Counted from the first letter of the stretch, positions 1 through 9,386 are shown. The stretch: 64,000 nucleotides of DNA from Sphingobacterium chuzhouense (GCF_014692525.1 NZ_JACNYL010000001.1:372001-436000); one strand, 5' to 3'. Translations and numbers: made by a program. The notes: a model not told the origin generated them from the letters alone.

Positions 1-1
1 C

Positions 2-142
2 GCAAAGAATGCCGGAATTTTAGCTGCGCAAATTCTGGCTACTTCTTCGGAAGAATTAGCTGCATCTGTTTTGGCTTTTAAGGCTGACCTCAAAGCAAAA
101 GTAGAAGAAACTGCTGAAGAAGTGGAGAACACCAAATTCTAG
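2..142 (+). CDS. purE: PurE C-terminal fragment (N5-carboxyaminoimidazole ribonucleotide mutase)
   Basis: Only the last 46 codons are in the window; the gene begins upstream. The tail reads KNAGILAAQILATSSEEL and then an acidic end finishing ENTKF. The NAxxLAAQIL helix is the typical C-terminus of class I PurE, which moves the carboxylate of N5-CAIR to give CAIR in purine synthesis. The catalytic core is not visible, so the call rests on this helix alone. The downstream neighbour is a convergent sigma-factor gene whose stop lies 14 bases away, with no clear terminator between them. Confidence 0.7.
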   Translation, partial: AKNAGILAAQILATSSEELAASVLAFKADLKAKVEETAEEVENTKF

Positions 143-156
143 TTCTCCCCTTTTGT

Positions 157-747
157 TTACCCCATGTTCAACATCATATTATGCTCCTCGATCATTTTTC
201 GCAAATTGTTGAGCGCATAGCGCATGCGACCAAGTGCCGTATTGATACTTACATCGGTTATCTCCGCAATTTCCTTAAAGCTCATATCACAAAAATGACG
301 CATGATAAGAACTTCCTTTTGATCGTCGGGTAACTTTTGAATGATCTTTCGCAAATCCACATCGCGTTGATCAGTCATCAATTTAGATTCCGCGTTATCG
401 TCAGCAAATTCCAGTACGCCAAAAATATCATACCCCTCACTACTCACCACAGTCGGGCTTCGTTTTTCTTTTCGAAAATGGTCGATCACCATATTTTGTG
501 CGATACGGACTACCCAAGGCAAAAACTTACCTTCTTCGTTATAACGTCCGGATTTTAATGTTCTGATAACCTTTATAAAGGTTTCTTGAAAGATATCTTC
601 CGCGAGATATTCGTCTTTCACTTGTAGGTAGATGGATGTATATATTTTCGACTTATATCTATTCAGTAGCACCTCTATCCCCGATTCATCCCCCGCAACA
701 TAAGCCTGAATCAACTCAAGGTCACTCTTTTCTTTTAACGTTTTCAT
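157..747 (-). CDS. ECF-type RNA polymerase sigma factor
   Basis: 196-residue sigma-70 family protein of ECF size. Region 2 spans roughly residues 10-90: LLNRYKSKIY, the core-binding DIFQETFIKV helix, and FLPWVVRIAQNMVIDHFRKEKR for -10 recognition. Region 4 spans about 130-185 with LPDDQKEVLIMRHF and an HTH around FKEIAEITDVSINTALGRMR. The acidic linker between them is typical. No anti-sigma gene lies beside it; the neighbours are purE (convergent) and glyA (same strand, about 280 bases upstream). Bacteroidota carry many such orphan ECF factors, and the target regulon cannot be read from here. The ATG at 747 is the only sensible start, just before the MKTLKEKSDLELI helix. Confidence 0.9.
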   Translation of the reverse strand: MKTLKEKSDLELIQAYVAGDESGIEVLLNRYKSKIYTSIYLQVKDEYLAEDIFQETFIKVIRTLKSGRYNEEGKFLPWVVRIAQNMVIDHFRKEKRSPTVVSSEGYDIFGVLEFADDNAESKLMTDQRDVDLRKIIQKLPDDQKEVLIMRHFCDMSFKEIAEITDVSINTALGRMRYALNNLRKMIEEHNMMLNMG

Positions 748-970
748 AGTAAATCCCCAGATTTATGTTTGAATTTATTTTAAAGAGTAAAGTGTTTTAT
801 AGGCGTCCTTTCGTTTGTATAACCATAATTCAAAGCAAATGAAAAATAACGAAGATTCAAATTAAACGATTATTTTTTAACATTTATTCACACATCTTTC
901 GCTTTTCTGGATATAACAAATAAACACTTGAAATAGTTTATTTTATTTACCTTTTTATTCCATATATCCA

Positions 971-1003
971 ATAAAAAAGGTGTGCAAAAATATTGCCCAC
1001 CTT
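971..1003 (-). terminator. Intrinsic terminator of glyA
   Basis: Read on the minus strand, AAGGTGGGCAA pairs with TTGCACACCTT (11 positions, one mismatch, about 5-base loop) and is followed by a run of T. It lies about 28 bases after the glyA stop codon. Confidence 0.75.
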
Positions 1004-1030
1004 CTTCCATAATCCAATATTGTTAAACTA

Positions 1031-2302
1031 TTACTTATATAACGGAAATTGTGCCATCAAGGCTCTCACTTTACCGTGAATCGCATCTAAAGCACTTTCA
1101 TTCGAACGATTTGCCAATGCTTCATCGATCAACTCACCAATTTGAATGATTTCGTCCTCCTTGACACCGCGTGTGGTAATAGCTGCCGTTCCGAAACGTA
1201 CACCCGACGTAACGAATGGTGAACGTGTATCAAATGGAACCATATTTTTATTCGTTGTAATACCAGCCTTACCTAATACCGCTTCCGCTTCTTTACCAGA
1301 AATATCCTTGTTGCGCAAATCAACCAGCATCAAATGGTTGTCTGTGCCTCCGGAGATAATCTTATAATCGCGATCAACAAAGAATTGAGCTAAAGTCTGT
1401 GCATTTTTACGCACCTGTTTAGCATATTCTAAGTATTCGTCACTCAACGCCTCTCCATACGCGATGGCTTTAGCTGCAATCGTATGTTCCAAAGGCCCTC
1501 CTTGCGTACCTGGGAATACAGCCAGATCCAATAACTGTGTTATCGTGCGGATTTCTCCTTTTGGTGTCTTAATACCCCATGGATTTTCAAAGTCCTGACC
1601 AACCATAATCATACCACCACGAGGGCCACGCAATGTTTTGTGTGTAGTTGTGGTTACGATATGACAATGTGGAAGTGGATCATTCAATAAACCTTTTGCT
1701 ATCAATCCTGCTGGATGCGATATATCTGCTAATACAAGTGCCCCTATTTCATCGGCTACTTTACGAATACGCGCGTAATCCCAATCGCGCGAATACGCAG
1801 AAGCACCACATATAATCATTTTAGGTTTTTCGCGCAATGCGGTCTCTTCTAACTGTTCATAGTCGATAAGACCTGTATCTTCTTTTACTCCATAAAATAA
1901 CGGTTGATAGATTTTACCCGAGAGATTCGCAGGCGAACCATGCGTCAAGTGCCCACCATGAGATAGATCAAGTCCTAAAATTTTATCCCCTGGCTGAATC
2001 GTCGCCAAGAAAACCGCCGCGTTTGCCTGCGCTCCTGAGTGAGGCTGTACATTGACCCACGCTGCACCAAATAACTTTTTTGCACGGTCAATAGCAATCG
2101 CTTCAATTTCGTCAACCACTTCACAACCTCCGTAGTAACGCTTGCCCGGCAAGCCTTCCGCATATTTGTTCGTTAAAACCGAACCGGCAGCTTCCATCAC
2201 TTGCTTACTTACAAAGTTTTCTGAAGCGATCAATTCGATACCTTCTTCTTGACGCTTTAGCTCATCGGCTATTAGGTTAAAAATGACCTGATCTCTTTCC
2301 AT
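1031..2302 (-). CDS. glyA: Serine hydroxymethyltransferase
   Basis: 423-residue PLP enzyme that interconverts serine plus tetrahydrofolate with glycine plus 5,10-methylene-tetrahydrofolate, the main cytosolic source of one-carbon units. The order of motifs is that of the family: [11 protein letters not shown] near the start, [27 protein letters not shown], the [10 protein letters not shown] segment, and the PLP-lysine motif [15 protein letters not shown] around residue 225. The length matches bacterial SHMTs. A TATCTTTG box lies about 47 bases upstream, and a terminator follows. It is monocistronic, back to back with the IscA-type gene. Confidence 0.97.
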   Translation of the reverse strand: MERDQVIFNLIADELKRQEEGIELIASENFVSKQVMEAAGSVLTNKYAEGLPGKRYYGGCEVVDEIEAIAIDRAKKLFGAAWVNVQPHSGAQANAAVFLATIQPGDKILGLDLSHGGHLTHGSPANLSGKIYQPLFYGVKEDTGLIDYEQLEETALREKPKMIICGASAYSRDWDYARIRKVADEIGALVLADISHPAGLIAKGLLNDPLPHCHIVTTTTHKTLRGPRGGMIMVGQDFENPWGIKTPKGEIRTITQLLDLAVFPGTQGGPLEHTIAAKAIAYGEALSDEYLEYAKQVRKNAQTLAQFFVDRDYKIISGGTDNHLMLVDLRNKDISGKEAEAVLGKAGITTNKNMVPFDTRSPFVTSGVRFGTAAITTRGVKEDEIIQIGELIDEALANRSNESALDAIHGKVRALMAQFPLYK

Positions 2303-2348
2303 CGTGTTATTGTTAAGGAGTATGATAAAAAAATTCTAAATTTTGGTG

Positions 2349-2356
2349 CAAAGATA
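2349..2356 (-). promoter_or_regulatory. -7 promoter box of glyA
   Basis: The minus strand reads TATCTTTG, an exact match to the Bacteroidota housekeeping -7 consensus TAnnTTTG. It predicts a leader of about 40 bases. No good -33 TTG lies at the usual distance. Confidence 0.5.
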
Positions 2357-2438
2357 ATATAAATCCATAAAAAAATTAGGAATGTTTTATTATTGTCAAA
2401 AATAGCCTGCTTCCAAAAACTTCTTTAAAAGAAAGATG

Positions 2439-2446
2439 TAAATTTG
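2439..2446 (+). promoter_or_regulatory. -7 promoter box of the IscA-type gene
   Basis: TAAATTTG matches TAnnTTTG and lies 28 bases upstream of the ATG at 2475. No clear -33 element is visible. Together with the glyA box it forms a back-to-back promoter region. Confidence 0.45.
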
Positions 2447-2474
2447 TAACAACGAAATATATAAATAACGCGTA

Positions 2475-2828
2475 ATGAGTACAGAAACTACAACAAATGC
2501 CGCTCCCGTAACCTTAACTGAAGGCGCTGTAGCGGAACTGAAAAAGTTGATCGACCAACAGGAAATCGGGGCAGATTTCGGTTTGCGTGTTGGCGTTGAA
2601 GGCGGTGGCTGTTCGGGCATGAGTTATATATTAGGCTTCGATCAAAAGAAAGACGGTGATAATGAATATATGATAGCAGGCTTACGTGTTTTTATGAATA
2701 AGGCACATGGTCTCTACTTAGCAGGTATGGAAATAGACTTTAAAAGCGGTCTGGATGCGCGGGGCTTTACTTTTAATAACCCCAACGCGACAAGCACTTG
2801 CGGTTGCGGAAGCTCGTTCTCGGCATAA
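2475..2828 (+). CDS. HesB/IscA/SufA-family iron-sulfur assembly protein
   Basis: 117-residue A-type carrier that takes a newly made Fe-S cluster (or iron) and passes it to target enzymes in the cytosol. The three conserved cysteines are present: one in GGGCSGMSY and two in the C-terminal TCGCGSSF. The short Ala/Thr-rich N-terminal tail and the length are ordinary. No isc, suf or nif genes are next to it, so the choice between SufA, ErpA and IscA names cannot be made from context. It is followed directly by a terminator and is probably transcribed alone. Confidence 0.93.
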   Translation: MSTETTTNAAPVTLTEGAVAELKKLIDQQEIGADFGLRVGVEGGGCSGMSYILGFDQKKDGDNEYMIAGLRVFMNKAHGLYLAGMEIDFKSGLDARGFTFNNPNATSTCGCGSSFSA

Positions 2829-2834
2829 TTTAAC

Positions 2835-2867
2835 AAGGCAGACCTTATACGTCTGCCTTCATTTTTG
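2835..2867 (+). terminator. Intrinsic terminator after the IscA-type gene
   Basis: GGCAGAC (2837-2843), a 7-base loop, GTCTGCC (2851-2857), then TTCATTTTT. It lies 8 bases past the stop codon. Confidence 0.8.
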
Positions 2868-2967
2868 AAACCAATACCTATGGATTATATAATCCACACC
2901 ACACACTACTATTTTCCATTTAAAATCACTAAATTAGCGACCTTTAAAAAAACAATCGCAATTTCGG

Positions 2968-5900
2968 ATGTACAAGGAATATAAGCAGTTAAACTTGCCT
3001 GAAATAGGTAGAGAAATACTAGAACGGTGGGAGTCGAATAATATCTTTGAGAAAAGTATATCAAACCGTCCGGCCAACAAACCTTATACTTTTTATGAGG
3101 GCCCCCCGTCCGCCAATGGTATGCCAGGCATTCACCACGTGATGGCTCGCTCGATTAAAGATATTTTCTGTCGCTATAAAACCCTAAAAGGGTTTCAGGT
3201 AAAGCGTAAGGGTGGATGGGATACACACGGATTGCCTATTGAACTGGCCGTTGAAAAAACACTAGGCATTACTAAAGAAGATATCGGCAAAAAAATCAGT
3301 GTCGAAGCTTATAATGACGCTTGTCGGAAAGAGGTAATGAAATATACGGATGTATGGAATGACCTTACCCAAAAAATGGGCTATTGGGTTGACCTTAGCG
3401 ACCCGTATATCACCTACCAGAACGAATATATAGAAACCTTATGGTATTTATTGAAAGAGCTTTACAAGAAAGGTCTCTTATACAAAGGTTATACCATACA
3501 ACCTTATTCTCCTGCTGCCGGAACAGGTTTGAGTTCACATGAGCTGAACCAACCGGGAACATACAAGGATGTCAAAGACACTACGATTGTTGCCGAGTTC
3601 CGCTTAGATAAAACACAGGTACATCCGCTTATGACCACCTTAGTGGAATCTGAGGAAGAAGACGTTGCTTTTATCGCATGGACAACCACCCCTTGGACAT
3701 TACCGGGCAACTCCGCATTGGTCGTCGGTAAGAACATCGACTATGTCAAGATAAAAACCTTTAACCAATATACAGGTCTTCCGGTGTCCGTTATTTTAGC
3801 GAAAAACCTGATCGGAAAGCATTTTAAAACCGAGGGACAACAAGCGTCTTTCCAAGACTATAAAGTGGGAGATAAAATCGTACCTTGGGAAATCGCTGCT
3901 GAATTTAAAGGGGAAGCATTGGTAGGTTTGCGTTACCATCAACTCCTACCCTATGTGACCAATGAAGAATTATTGGAAAAAGCCTTTCGTGTAATTCCAG
4001 GAGATTTCGTAACCACCGAAGACGGTACAGGTATCGTACATGCATCGCCAACTTACGGTGCAGACGACTTTAGGGTCTGTAAGGAGCATGGAATCCCTGC
4101 TATTTTGGTACGCGATGAAAACGGGAAGGACGTCCCTACCGTAGACCGTACCGGACGTTTCGTCAACGAAATAACCGACTTTGCAGGTCGTTTTGTAAAA
4201 GAAGAATATTATTCCGCAGAAGAGCGTGCGGAAAAAGACTTTAAACCCACAGACGTCTTAATTGCCATTAAATTAAAAGAGGAAAATAAAGCCTTTGACG
4301 TCAAGAAATACGAACACTCCTATCCCCATTGCTGGCGTACAGACAAACCAGTATTATACTACCCATTAGACAGTTGGTTTATCCGTACAACAGCTGTCAA
4401 AGACAAGTTAGTAGCGCTAAACCAAACCATTAATTGGAAGCCAGAAGCTACAGGTTCCGGCCGTTTTGGGAACTGGCTAGAAAACCTCGTAGATTGGAAT
4501 CTCTCCCGCTCCCGTTATTGGGGAACACCGCTTCCCATATGGCGTTCGGCAGATGAGAATGAAGAAATATGTGTAGGCTCCTTACCGGAGCTGAAAACTC
4601 GGTTAGAACAGGCGGTACAGTCGGATGTACTGAATGCAGAAGAGAAAGCCGTAAACCAATCTTATCTGGATAAATTTGGGACGGATACGTTAGACCTGCA
4701 TCGTCCATATGTAGACGATATTGTCCTGGTTTCTGACAACGGACAGAAAATGTTCCGTGAATCGGATTTGATTGACGTTTGGTTTGACTCGGGCGCAATG
4801 CCATACGCACAATGGGGAATTGATCATACCAAATTAGCTCTTGGAGACGAATATCCTTTCAAGGACGGATACGAAGATGCTTTTCCGGCAGATTTTATTG
4901 CAGAGGGGGTAGATCAAACCCGTGGTTGGTTTTTTACACTTCATGCGATTTCTACCATGATCCGCGGATCGGTGGCATTTAAAAACGTCGTATCAAATGG
5001 TTTGGTATTAGATAAAAACGGCAACAAGATGTCCAAGCGTTTGGGCAACGCCGTTGATCCGTTTATCACCATCGATAAATACAGTGCCGATGCAACCCGT
5101 TGGTATATGATTAGCAATGCGGCACCGTGGGACAACCTTAAATTTAATGAAGAAGGCCTAGACGAGGTTCGTCGTAAATTCTTCGGCACGCTGTATAACA
5201 CCTACGCTTTCTTCGCACTATATGCCAATATCGATAATTTCAACTATAGCGAGCCGGATATTGCCATAGAAAAGCGTCCGGAAATAGACCGTTGGATTAT
5301 CTCCTTATTGAACAGTTTAACCAAAGAAGTGGACGGATACTATGCAGACTTTGAGCCTACCAAAGCTGCTCGTGCTATCCAGAATTTTGTCGACGAACAT
5401 TTAAGTAACTGGTATGTACGCCTGTGCCGCCGCCGTTTTTGGAAAGGGGATTATACAGAAGATAAAATTTCGGCCTACCAAACGTTATATACGTGTCTAG
5501 ACACTGTTGCGAAGTTGATGTCACCTATTTCGCCATTCTTCTCGGATCGCTTGTATCTCGATTTAAATGCGGTTTCAAAAAAAGAACCCTACGAATCGGT
5601 GCACTTGGCAGATTTCCCTGTTTATCATGCGGACCTAGTAGATAAGGATCTGGAGGAACGTATGGCGCTAGCACAAGACATATCATCGCTAACTTTATCC
5701 TTGCGGAAGAAAACAGGCATTAATGTTCGTCAACCGTTAAATAAAATTTTGGTCCCGGTATTGGACAATGCTTTTCAAGTAAAAGTAGAAAAAGTCAAAG
5801 AGCTTATCCTGTCAGAAACAAATATTAAGGAGGTATCCTTCATTACAGATACCGCAGGAATCATTAAAAAGAAAATAAAACCAAACTTTAAGGTTCTCGG

Positions 5901-6384
5901 GGCAAAAGTAGGAAAGGATATGAAAACGGTAGCTGCGGCCATCCAGTCCTTGAACGATGAACAAATTAGCTTATTAGAACACGAGGGATCATTAAAGCTA
6001 GAAGGTACCGCCTATACAATCCAACCAGAAGATGTAGAGATTATAGCGGAAGATGTTGCCGGATGGCAGGTTGCTAATCTTGGAAAACTAACCGTTGCGT
6101 TGGATATTAATATTACGCCGGAACTGAAAAAAGAAGGATTGTCAAGGGAGTTGATTAACCGCATCCAGAATCTCCGCAAAGAGAAAGGTTTTGAGGTTAC
6201 AGATAGAATTAAAGTGACAATAACTCAAAATACTGAAATACAAGAAGCTGTAGAGAATAATTTATCGTATATTTGCACCGAAATTCTGGCAAACTCTATT
6301 GATTTTAAAGAAGCATCATTGGAGTCTGGAGATACCATCGAGATTGATGGTAGGGAGTTAAGAGTAATTGTTGATAAAAATTAA
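2968..6384 (+). CDS. ileS: Isoleucyl-tRNA synthetase, long type-2 form with GIHH in place of HIGH
   Basis: 1138-residue class I synthetase that charges tRNA-Ile. At residues 45-65 the segment GPPSANGMPGIHHVMARSI carries the first catalytic motif; where most synthetases have HxGH, residues 54-57 read GIHH. The KMSKS loop is KMSKR at about 687-691 (NGNKMSKRLGN). The CP1 editing region contains AWTTTPWTLPGNSAL and the GTGIVHASPTYGADDF segment. The length, about 200 residues above the E. coli enzyme, and the extended C-terminus fit the eukaryote-like IleRS2 class, known for natural mupirocin resistance. The start at 2968 is followed by MYKEYKQLNLPEIG, the usual N-terminus. The DksA-like gene follows 2 bases after the stop. 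Confidence 0.97.
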   Translation: MYKEYKQLNLPEIGREILERWESNNIFEKSISNRPANKPYTFYEGPPSANGMPGIHHVMARSIKDIFCRYKTLKGFQVKRKGGWDTHGLPIELAVEKTLGITKEDIGKKISVEAYNDACRKEVMKYTDVWNDLTQKMGYWVDLSDPYITYQNEYIETLWYLLKELYKKGLLYKGYTIQPYSPAAGTGLSSHELNQPGTYKDVKDTTIVAEFRLDKTQVHPLMTTLVESEEEDVAFIAWTTTPWTLPGNSALVVGKNIDYVKIKTFNQYTGLPVSVILAKNLIGKHFKTEGQQASFQDYKVGDKIVPWEIAAEFKGEALVGLRYHQLLPYVTNEELLEKAFRVIPGDFVTTEDGTGIVHASPTYGADDFRVCKEHGIPAILVRDENGKDVPTVDRTGRFVNEITDFAGRFVKEEYYSAEERAEKDFKPTDVLIAIKLKEENKAFDVKKYEHSYPHCWRTDKPVLYYPLDSWFIRTTAVKDKLVALNQTINWKPEATGSGRFGNWLENLVDWNLSRSRYWGTPLPIWRSADENEEICVGSLPELKTRLEQAVQSDVLNAEEKAVNQSYLDKFGTDTLDLHRPYVDDIVLVSDNGQKMFRESDLIDVWFDSGAMPYAQWGIDHTKLALGDEYPFKDGYEDAFPADFIAEGVDQTRGWFFTLHAISTMIRGSVAFKNVVSNGLVLDKNGNKMSKRLGNAVDPFITIDKYSADATRWYMISNAAPWDNLKFNEEGLDEVRRKFFGTLYNTYAFFALYANIDNFNYSEPDIAIEKRPEIDRWIISLLNSLTKEVDGYYADFEPTKAARAIQNFVDEHLSNWYVRLCRRRFWKGDYTEDKISAYQTLYTCLDTVAKLMSPISPFFSDRLYLDLNAVSKKEPYESVHLADFPVYHADLVDKDLEERMALAQDISSLTLSLRKKTGINVRQPLNKILVPVLDNAFQVKVEKVKELILSETNIKEVSFITDTAGIIKKKIKPNFKVLGAKVGKDMKTVAAAIQSLNDEQISLLEHEGSLKLEGTAYTIQPEDVEIIAEDVAGWQVANLGKLTVALDINITPELKKEGLSRELINRIQNLRKEKGFEVTDRIKVTITQNTEIQEAVENNLSYICTEILANSIDFKEASLESGDTIEIDGRELRVIVDKN

Positions 6385-6386
6385 TT

Positions 6387-6773
6387 ATGGGAATGAGTAC
6401 AGAAAAAACACGCTACAGTGATGCTGAACTTCAAGAATTTAAAGAGATTATTCTTGAAAAGCTTCGTATCGCAAAAGAAGAGCTTGCAGCTTTGACTTCT
6501 TCATTGAGCAGCAGCAACGCCAATGGAACAGATGATACCGCGGGGACATATAAGACATTAGAAGATGGCTCAGCGACGTTGGAGAAGGAACAAACAAACC
6601 AGCTTGCAGCTCGCCAGAAAAAATTCATCGACAATCTAGAAGCTGCTTTGGTACGCATTGAAAACAAAACGTACGGTATCTGTCGCGAAACAGGCAAATT
6701 AATCCAAAAGGAACGTTTAAAAGCCGTACCGCACACAACATTGAGTATTGAAGCGAAAAACAAACAGTATTAA
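6387..6773 (+). CDS. DksA/TraR-family protein with a degenerate zinc site
   Basis: 128-residue relative of DksA/TraR, proteins that enter the RNA polymerase secondary channel and adjust transcription. The N-terminal half is a helical hairpin (residues 10-85, with acidic residues between the arms), and the C-terminal half carries YGICRETGKLIQKERLKAVP, the zinc-finger backbone. Of the four zinc cysteines of the family only the first remains: the CxxC partner is Thr and the second pair is replaced (TLSIEAK instead of TLCIEC). Such cysteine-poor forms are common in Bacteroidota. The start may be the ATG at 6387 or the one at 6393 (MSTEKTRYSD). It is cotranscribed with ileS and closed by a terminator. 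Confidence 0.88.
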   Translation: MGMSTEKTRYSDAELQEFKEIILEKLRIAKEELAALTSSLSSSNANGTDDTAGTYKTLEDGSATLEKEQTNQLAARQKKFIDNLEAALVRIENKTYGICRETGKLIQKERLKAVPHTTLSIEAKNKQY

Positions 6774-6793
6774 CAATTAATATGAAATAAAGT

Positions 6794-6835
6794 GGAGATG
6801 TTCAAAATACAACTTTTAAGCATCTCCATTTTTAT
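6794..6835 (+). terminator. Terminator-like hairpin between the DksA-like gene and lspA
   Basis: GGAGATG (6794-6800) pairs with CATCTCC (6821-6827) across a 20-base loop, followed by ATTTTTATA. The ATG of lspA is only 14 bases further on, so read-through or a promoter within the loop would be needed for lspA expression. Confidence 0.6.
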
Positions 6836-6841
6836 ATACTT

Positions 6842-7492
6842 ATGAAAGGCTATAACCGACCACTCTTACTGATTGCCATTATCCTGTTCATCGACCAAGC
6901 GTCTAAATTTTGGGTAAAACTCAATATGACCATCGGACAAGATTTTAATATCATTGGTAACAAGTTTCTCATCCACTTTATTGAGAACAACGGAATGGCT
7001 TATGGTATGGAATTTGGCGGAGAGTTCGGAAAACTTTTTCTTACACTGTTTCGAATCGTTGCTGTGATTGGCATCGGATATGGTCTGCACTATATGGTTA
7101 AAAACAAGTACCATCGTGGCTTTATCCTAAATGTGGCTTTGATATTTGCAGGTGCTCTAGGGAATATTATCGATTCCACGTTTTATGGTGTTATATTTAG
7201 CGAAAGTACATTTTACGAAAAAGCTGTCTTATTTCCCGAGGGTGGCGGATACTCCTCTTTGTTTCACGGGAAAGTCGTGGACATGCTTTACTTTCCTTTG
7301 ATAGAAGGTAATTTCCCCGATTGGTTTCCTATCTGGGGAGGAGAACATTTCTTGTTTTTCCGACCGGTATTCAATATCGCTGATTCAGCTATTTCTGTTG
7401 GGGTATTCCTTATTTTGATTTTTCAGAAACGTTATTTCAAAGAGGAACACGTGGAAAAAGAAAGCGTGAACAGCGAAGTTTTGGAAGATTAG
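6842..7492 (+). CDS. lspA: Lipoprotein signal peptidase (signal peptidase II)
   Basis: 216-residue inner-membrane aspartyl protease that removes signal peptides from prolipoproteins after diacylglycerol addition. It has four hydrophobic segments: LLLIAIILFIDQASKFW near the start, LFRIVAVIGIGYGLHYMV, GFILNVALIFAGALGNIID, and the last FNIADSAISVGVFLILIF. The two catalytic aspartates are in GNIIDSTFYG and FNIADSAIS. The roughly 45 residues between these motifs form the longer periplasmic loop seen in Bacteroidota LspA. Substrates in this window would include the collagen-like lipoproteins and the azurin. The M28 peptidase gene begins 13 bases downstream. Confidence 0.95.
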   Translation: MKGYNRPLLLIAIILFIDQASKFWVKLNMTIGQDFNIIGNKFLIHFIENNGMAYGMEFGGEFGKLFLTLFRIVAVIGIGYGLHYMVKNKYHRGFILNVALIFAGALGNIIDSTFYGVIFSESTFYEKAVLFPEGGGYSSLFHGKVVDMLYFPLIEGNFPDWFPIWGGEHFLFFRPVFNIADSAISVGVFLILIFQKRYFKEEHVEKESVNSEVLED

Positions 7493-7505
7493 GTATATTT
7501 GGGGC

Positions 7506-8462
7506 ATGAAATATAAAGCCCCATTTTCTTTTTATATAATAGCGCTACATTTTCTATTATTTATTCCCTTTCAATCTGTTTTAGCACAGATCAACCAAGA
7601 AAACCTAAAAAAACACATCTATTATTTAGCTGACGACAAGATGCAAGGACGTGGCACGGGTTCTAAACAGGTCAAAAAAGCAGCAAAATATATTGAAAAG
7701 CATTTTAAGCAATACGGACTAAAACCTAAGGGAGAAAAAGGCTACCGTCAATCTTTCGAAGCGCGGGTACGCCGCGTCGTAGTGAAAGACAGTATCCGCC
7801 AAGCGGACAATATTATTGGCTACATGGATAATAATGCCCCGTATACCATCGTTATCGGCGCGCATTACGATCATTTAGGAGAAGGCCATCAAGGTGGCTC
7901 AAGGGATTCGCTCGGTGTGGGGCAAATCCATAATGGTGCGGATGACAATGCGTCTGGCGTTGCAGGTTTATTAGAACTCGCCCGCCATTACAGCAACAAT
8001 GCTATCACGGAGCCCTTCAATTTACTATTTATTGCTTTTGGAGCGGAAGAACTTGGATTGGTAGGCTCTCGATATTTTACGGAGAATCCTACGATTCCAC
8101 TGGAAAACATCCATTGGATGTTGAATATGGATATGATTGGTCGATACAATGCCGATAATGGTGTTGCCGTTATAGGCTATGGAACCAGTTCGAAATTTTC
8201 CGCCATTTTTGAAAATATAACAAGCGATATCAAATTTAATCTCAGTCGTGACGGAAACGGTGGTTCTGACCAAACTTCCTTTTATAAAAAAAACATTCCT
8301 GTCTTGTTTTTCCATACTGGGGGCCATGAGGACTACCATAAGCCTGGAGATGATCCGGAAAAAATTGATTACGAGGCATTGGAATCTATCTTGAAACTGG
8401 AAATCGATGTCATCGACAATTCCATGAAACAGGATAAAATGGATTTTCAATGGACAAACTAA
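7506..8462 (+). CDS. Secreted M28-family zinc aminopeptidase
   Basis: 318-residue exported peptidase. A signal peptide of about 28 residues ends at SVLAQ. The di-zinc ligands of the M28 family are all visible: the His in VIGAHYDHLG, the bridging Asp in NGADDNASG, the catalytic Glu pair in AFGAEELGLVGS, an Asp in MLNMDMIGR, and the final His in GHEDYHKPGDD. It should release N-terminal residues from peptides in the periplasm or outside the cell. There is no PA insert and no C-terminal sorting domain. Its last 13 bases overlap the start of the next gene, which suggests cotranscription with lspA and the reductase. Confidence 0.93.
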   Translation: MKYKAPFSFYIIALHFLLFIPFQSVLAQINQENLKKHIYYLADDKMQGRGTGSKQVKKAAKYIEKHFKQYGLKPKGEKGYRQSFEARVRRVVVKDSIRQADNIIGYMDNNAPYTIVIGAHYDHLGEGHQGGSRDSLGVGQIHNGADDNASGVAGLLELARHYSNNAITEPFNLLFIAFGAEELGLVGSRYFTENPTIPLENIHWMLNMDMIGRYNADNGVAVIGYGTSSKFSAIFENITSDIKFNLSRDGNGGSDQTSFYKKNIPVLFFHTGGHEDYHKPGDDPEKIDYEALESILKLEIDVIDNSMKQDKMDFQWTN

Positions 8463-9373
8463 AACAAACAATTCTTATTACAGGTGCGAACGGGTTTCTT
8501 GGGCAGAAGCTTGTTGAAAAGTTAATCGATAAATCGCAATACTGTATAGTCGCTACTTCTAAAAGCGAAAACAGGAATTTTATCCGAGAGGGTTATACCT
8601 ACATCCCATGTGATTTTACAAACATGGATGCGCTTCAGGCATTATTAGATGAAGTTCAGCCAGATAAAATCATCCATACCGCAGCTATGAGTAGCGTAGA
8701 GGCTTGCGAAAAAGACCCCACATTATGTGAAAAAGTAAATATCGAAACCGTTTATCAATTGGGGCAATATTGTGCGCGACATGACAAGCATCTCATCCAC
8801 CTATCGACCGATTTTGTATTTGATGGCAAGGAAGGACCTTATAAGGAAAATGATACGACGAACCCTTGTAATGCATATGGGGAAAGTAAAGTGGCGTCTG
8901 AAATACGTTTATCATCCACAACTTGTCGTGCAGCTATCCTGCGTACTATTTTAGTATACGGCATAAATGGAGATCACAATCGATCCAATTTGGTTCTTTG
9001 GGCGAAGAAACAATTGGAAGATAACAACCGCATCAACGTCGTAAGCGATCAGTTGCGTATGCCTACTTTTGTAGACGATTTAGCGGATGCCTGTATCCTT
9101 GCAATAGAAAAAGAAGCGACCGGTATATATCATATCTCCGGCGACGAAATGATGTCTGTATTGGACGCTGTTTACCATATCGCAGATTTTTGGCATCTGG
9201 ACAGGTCGCTTATTAATCCAATCCGCGCCGTTGATATCGGACAAGAAAACAATCGTCCGAGAAAAACCGGCTTTATTCTCGACAAGGCAAAAACGGAATT
9301 AGGATACTCCCCTACTCCGTTTATAAAATCGCTAGAGGAAATAGAACAGCAGTTTAGTTTTTATAACAGATAA
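8450..9373 (+). CDS. NAD(P)-dependent sugar-nucleotide reductase/epimerase, RmlD-like SDR
   Basis: 307-residue extended short-chain dehydrogenase. The cofactor motif GANGFLGQKL follows the N-terminal beta strand; IIHTAAMSSVEACEKDP, the catalytic region HLSTDFVFDG, and YGESKVASE (Tyr and Lys of the YxxxK motif) follow in order. This arrangement is that of dTDP-4-dehydrorhamnose reductase (RmlD), but no rmlA, rmlB or rmlC gene is nearby, so the substrate is unknown and a rhamnose role is not claimed. It overlaps the peptidase gene by 13 bases and is followed 13 bases later by a thioesterase. Confidence 0.85.
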   Translation: MDKLKQTILITGANGFLGQKLVEKLIDKSQYCIVATSKSENRNFIREGYTYIPCDFTNMDALQALLDEVQPDKIIHTAAMSSVEACEKDPTLCEKVNIETVYQLGQYCARHDKHLIHLSTDFVFDGKEGPYKENDTTNPCNAYGESKVASEIRLSSTTCRAAILRTILVYGINGDHNRSNLVLWAKKQLEDNNRINVVSDQLRMPTFVDDLADACILAIEKEATGIYHISGDEMMSVLDAVYHIADFWHLDRSLINPIRAVDIGQENNRPRKTGFILDKAKTELGYSPTPFIKSLEEIEQQFSFYNR

Positions 9374-9386
9374 CAACAACAAACGC

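Noticed and set aside
8450-9373. Rhamnose synthesis gene rmlD
   Set aside because: The fold fits, but no other rml gene is near, so the specific name is not justified.
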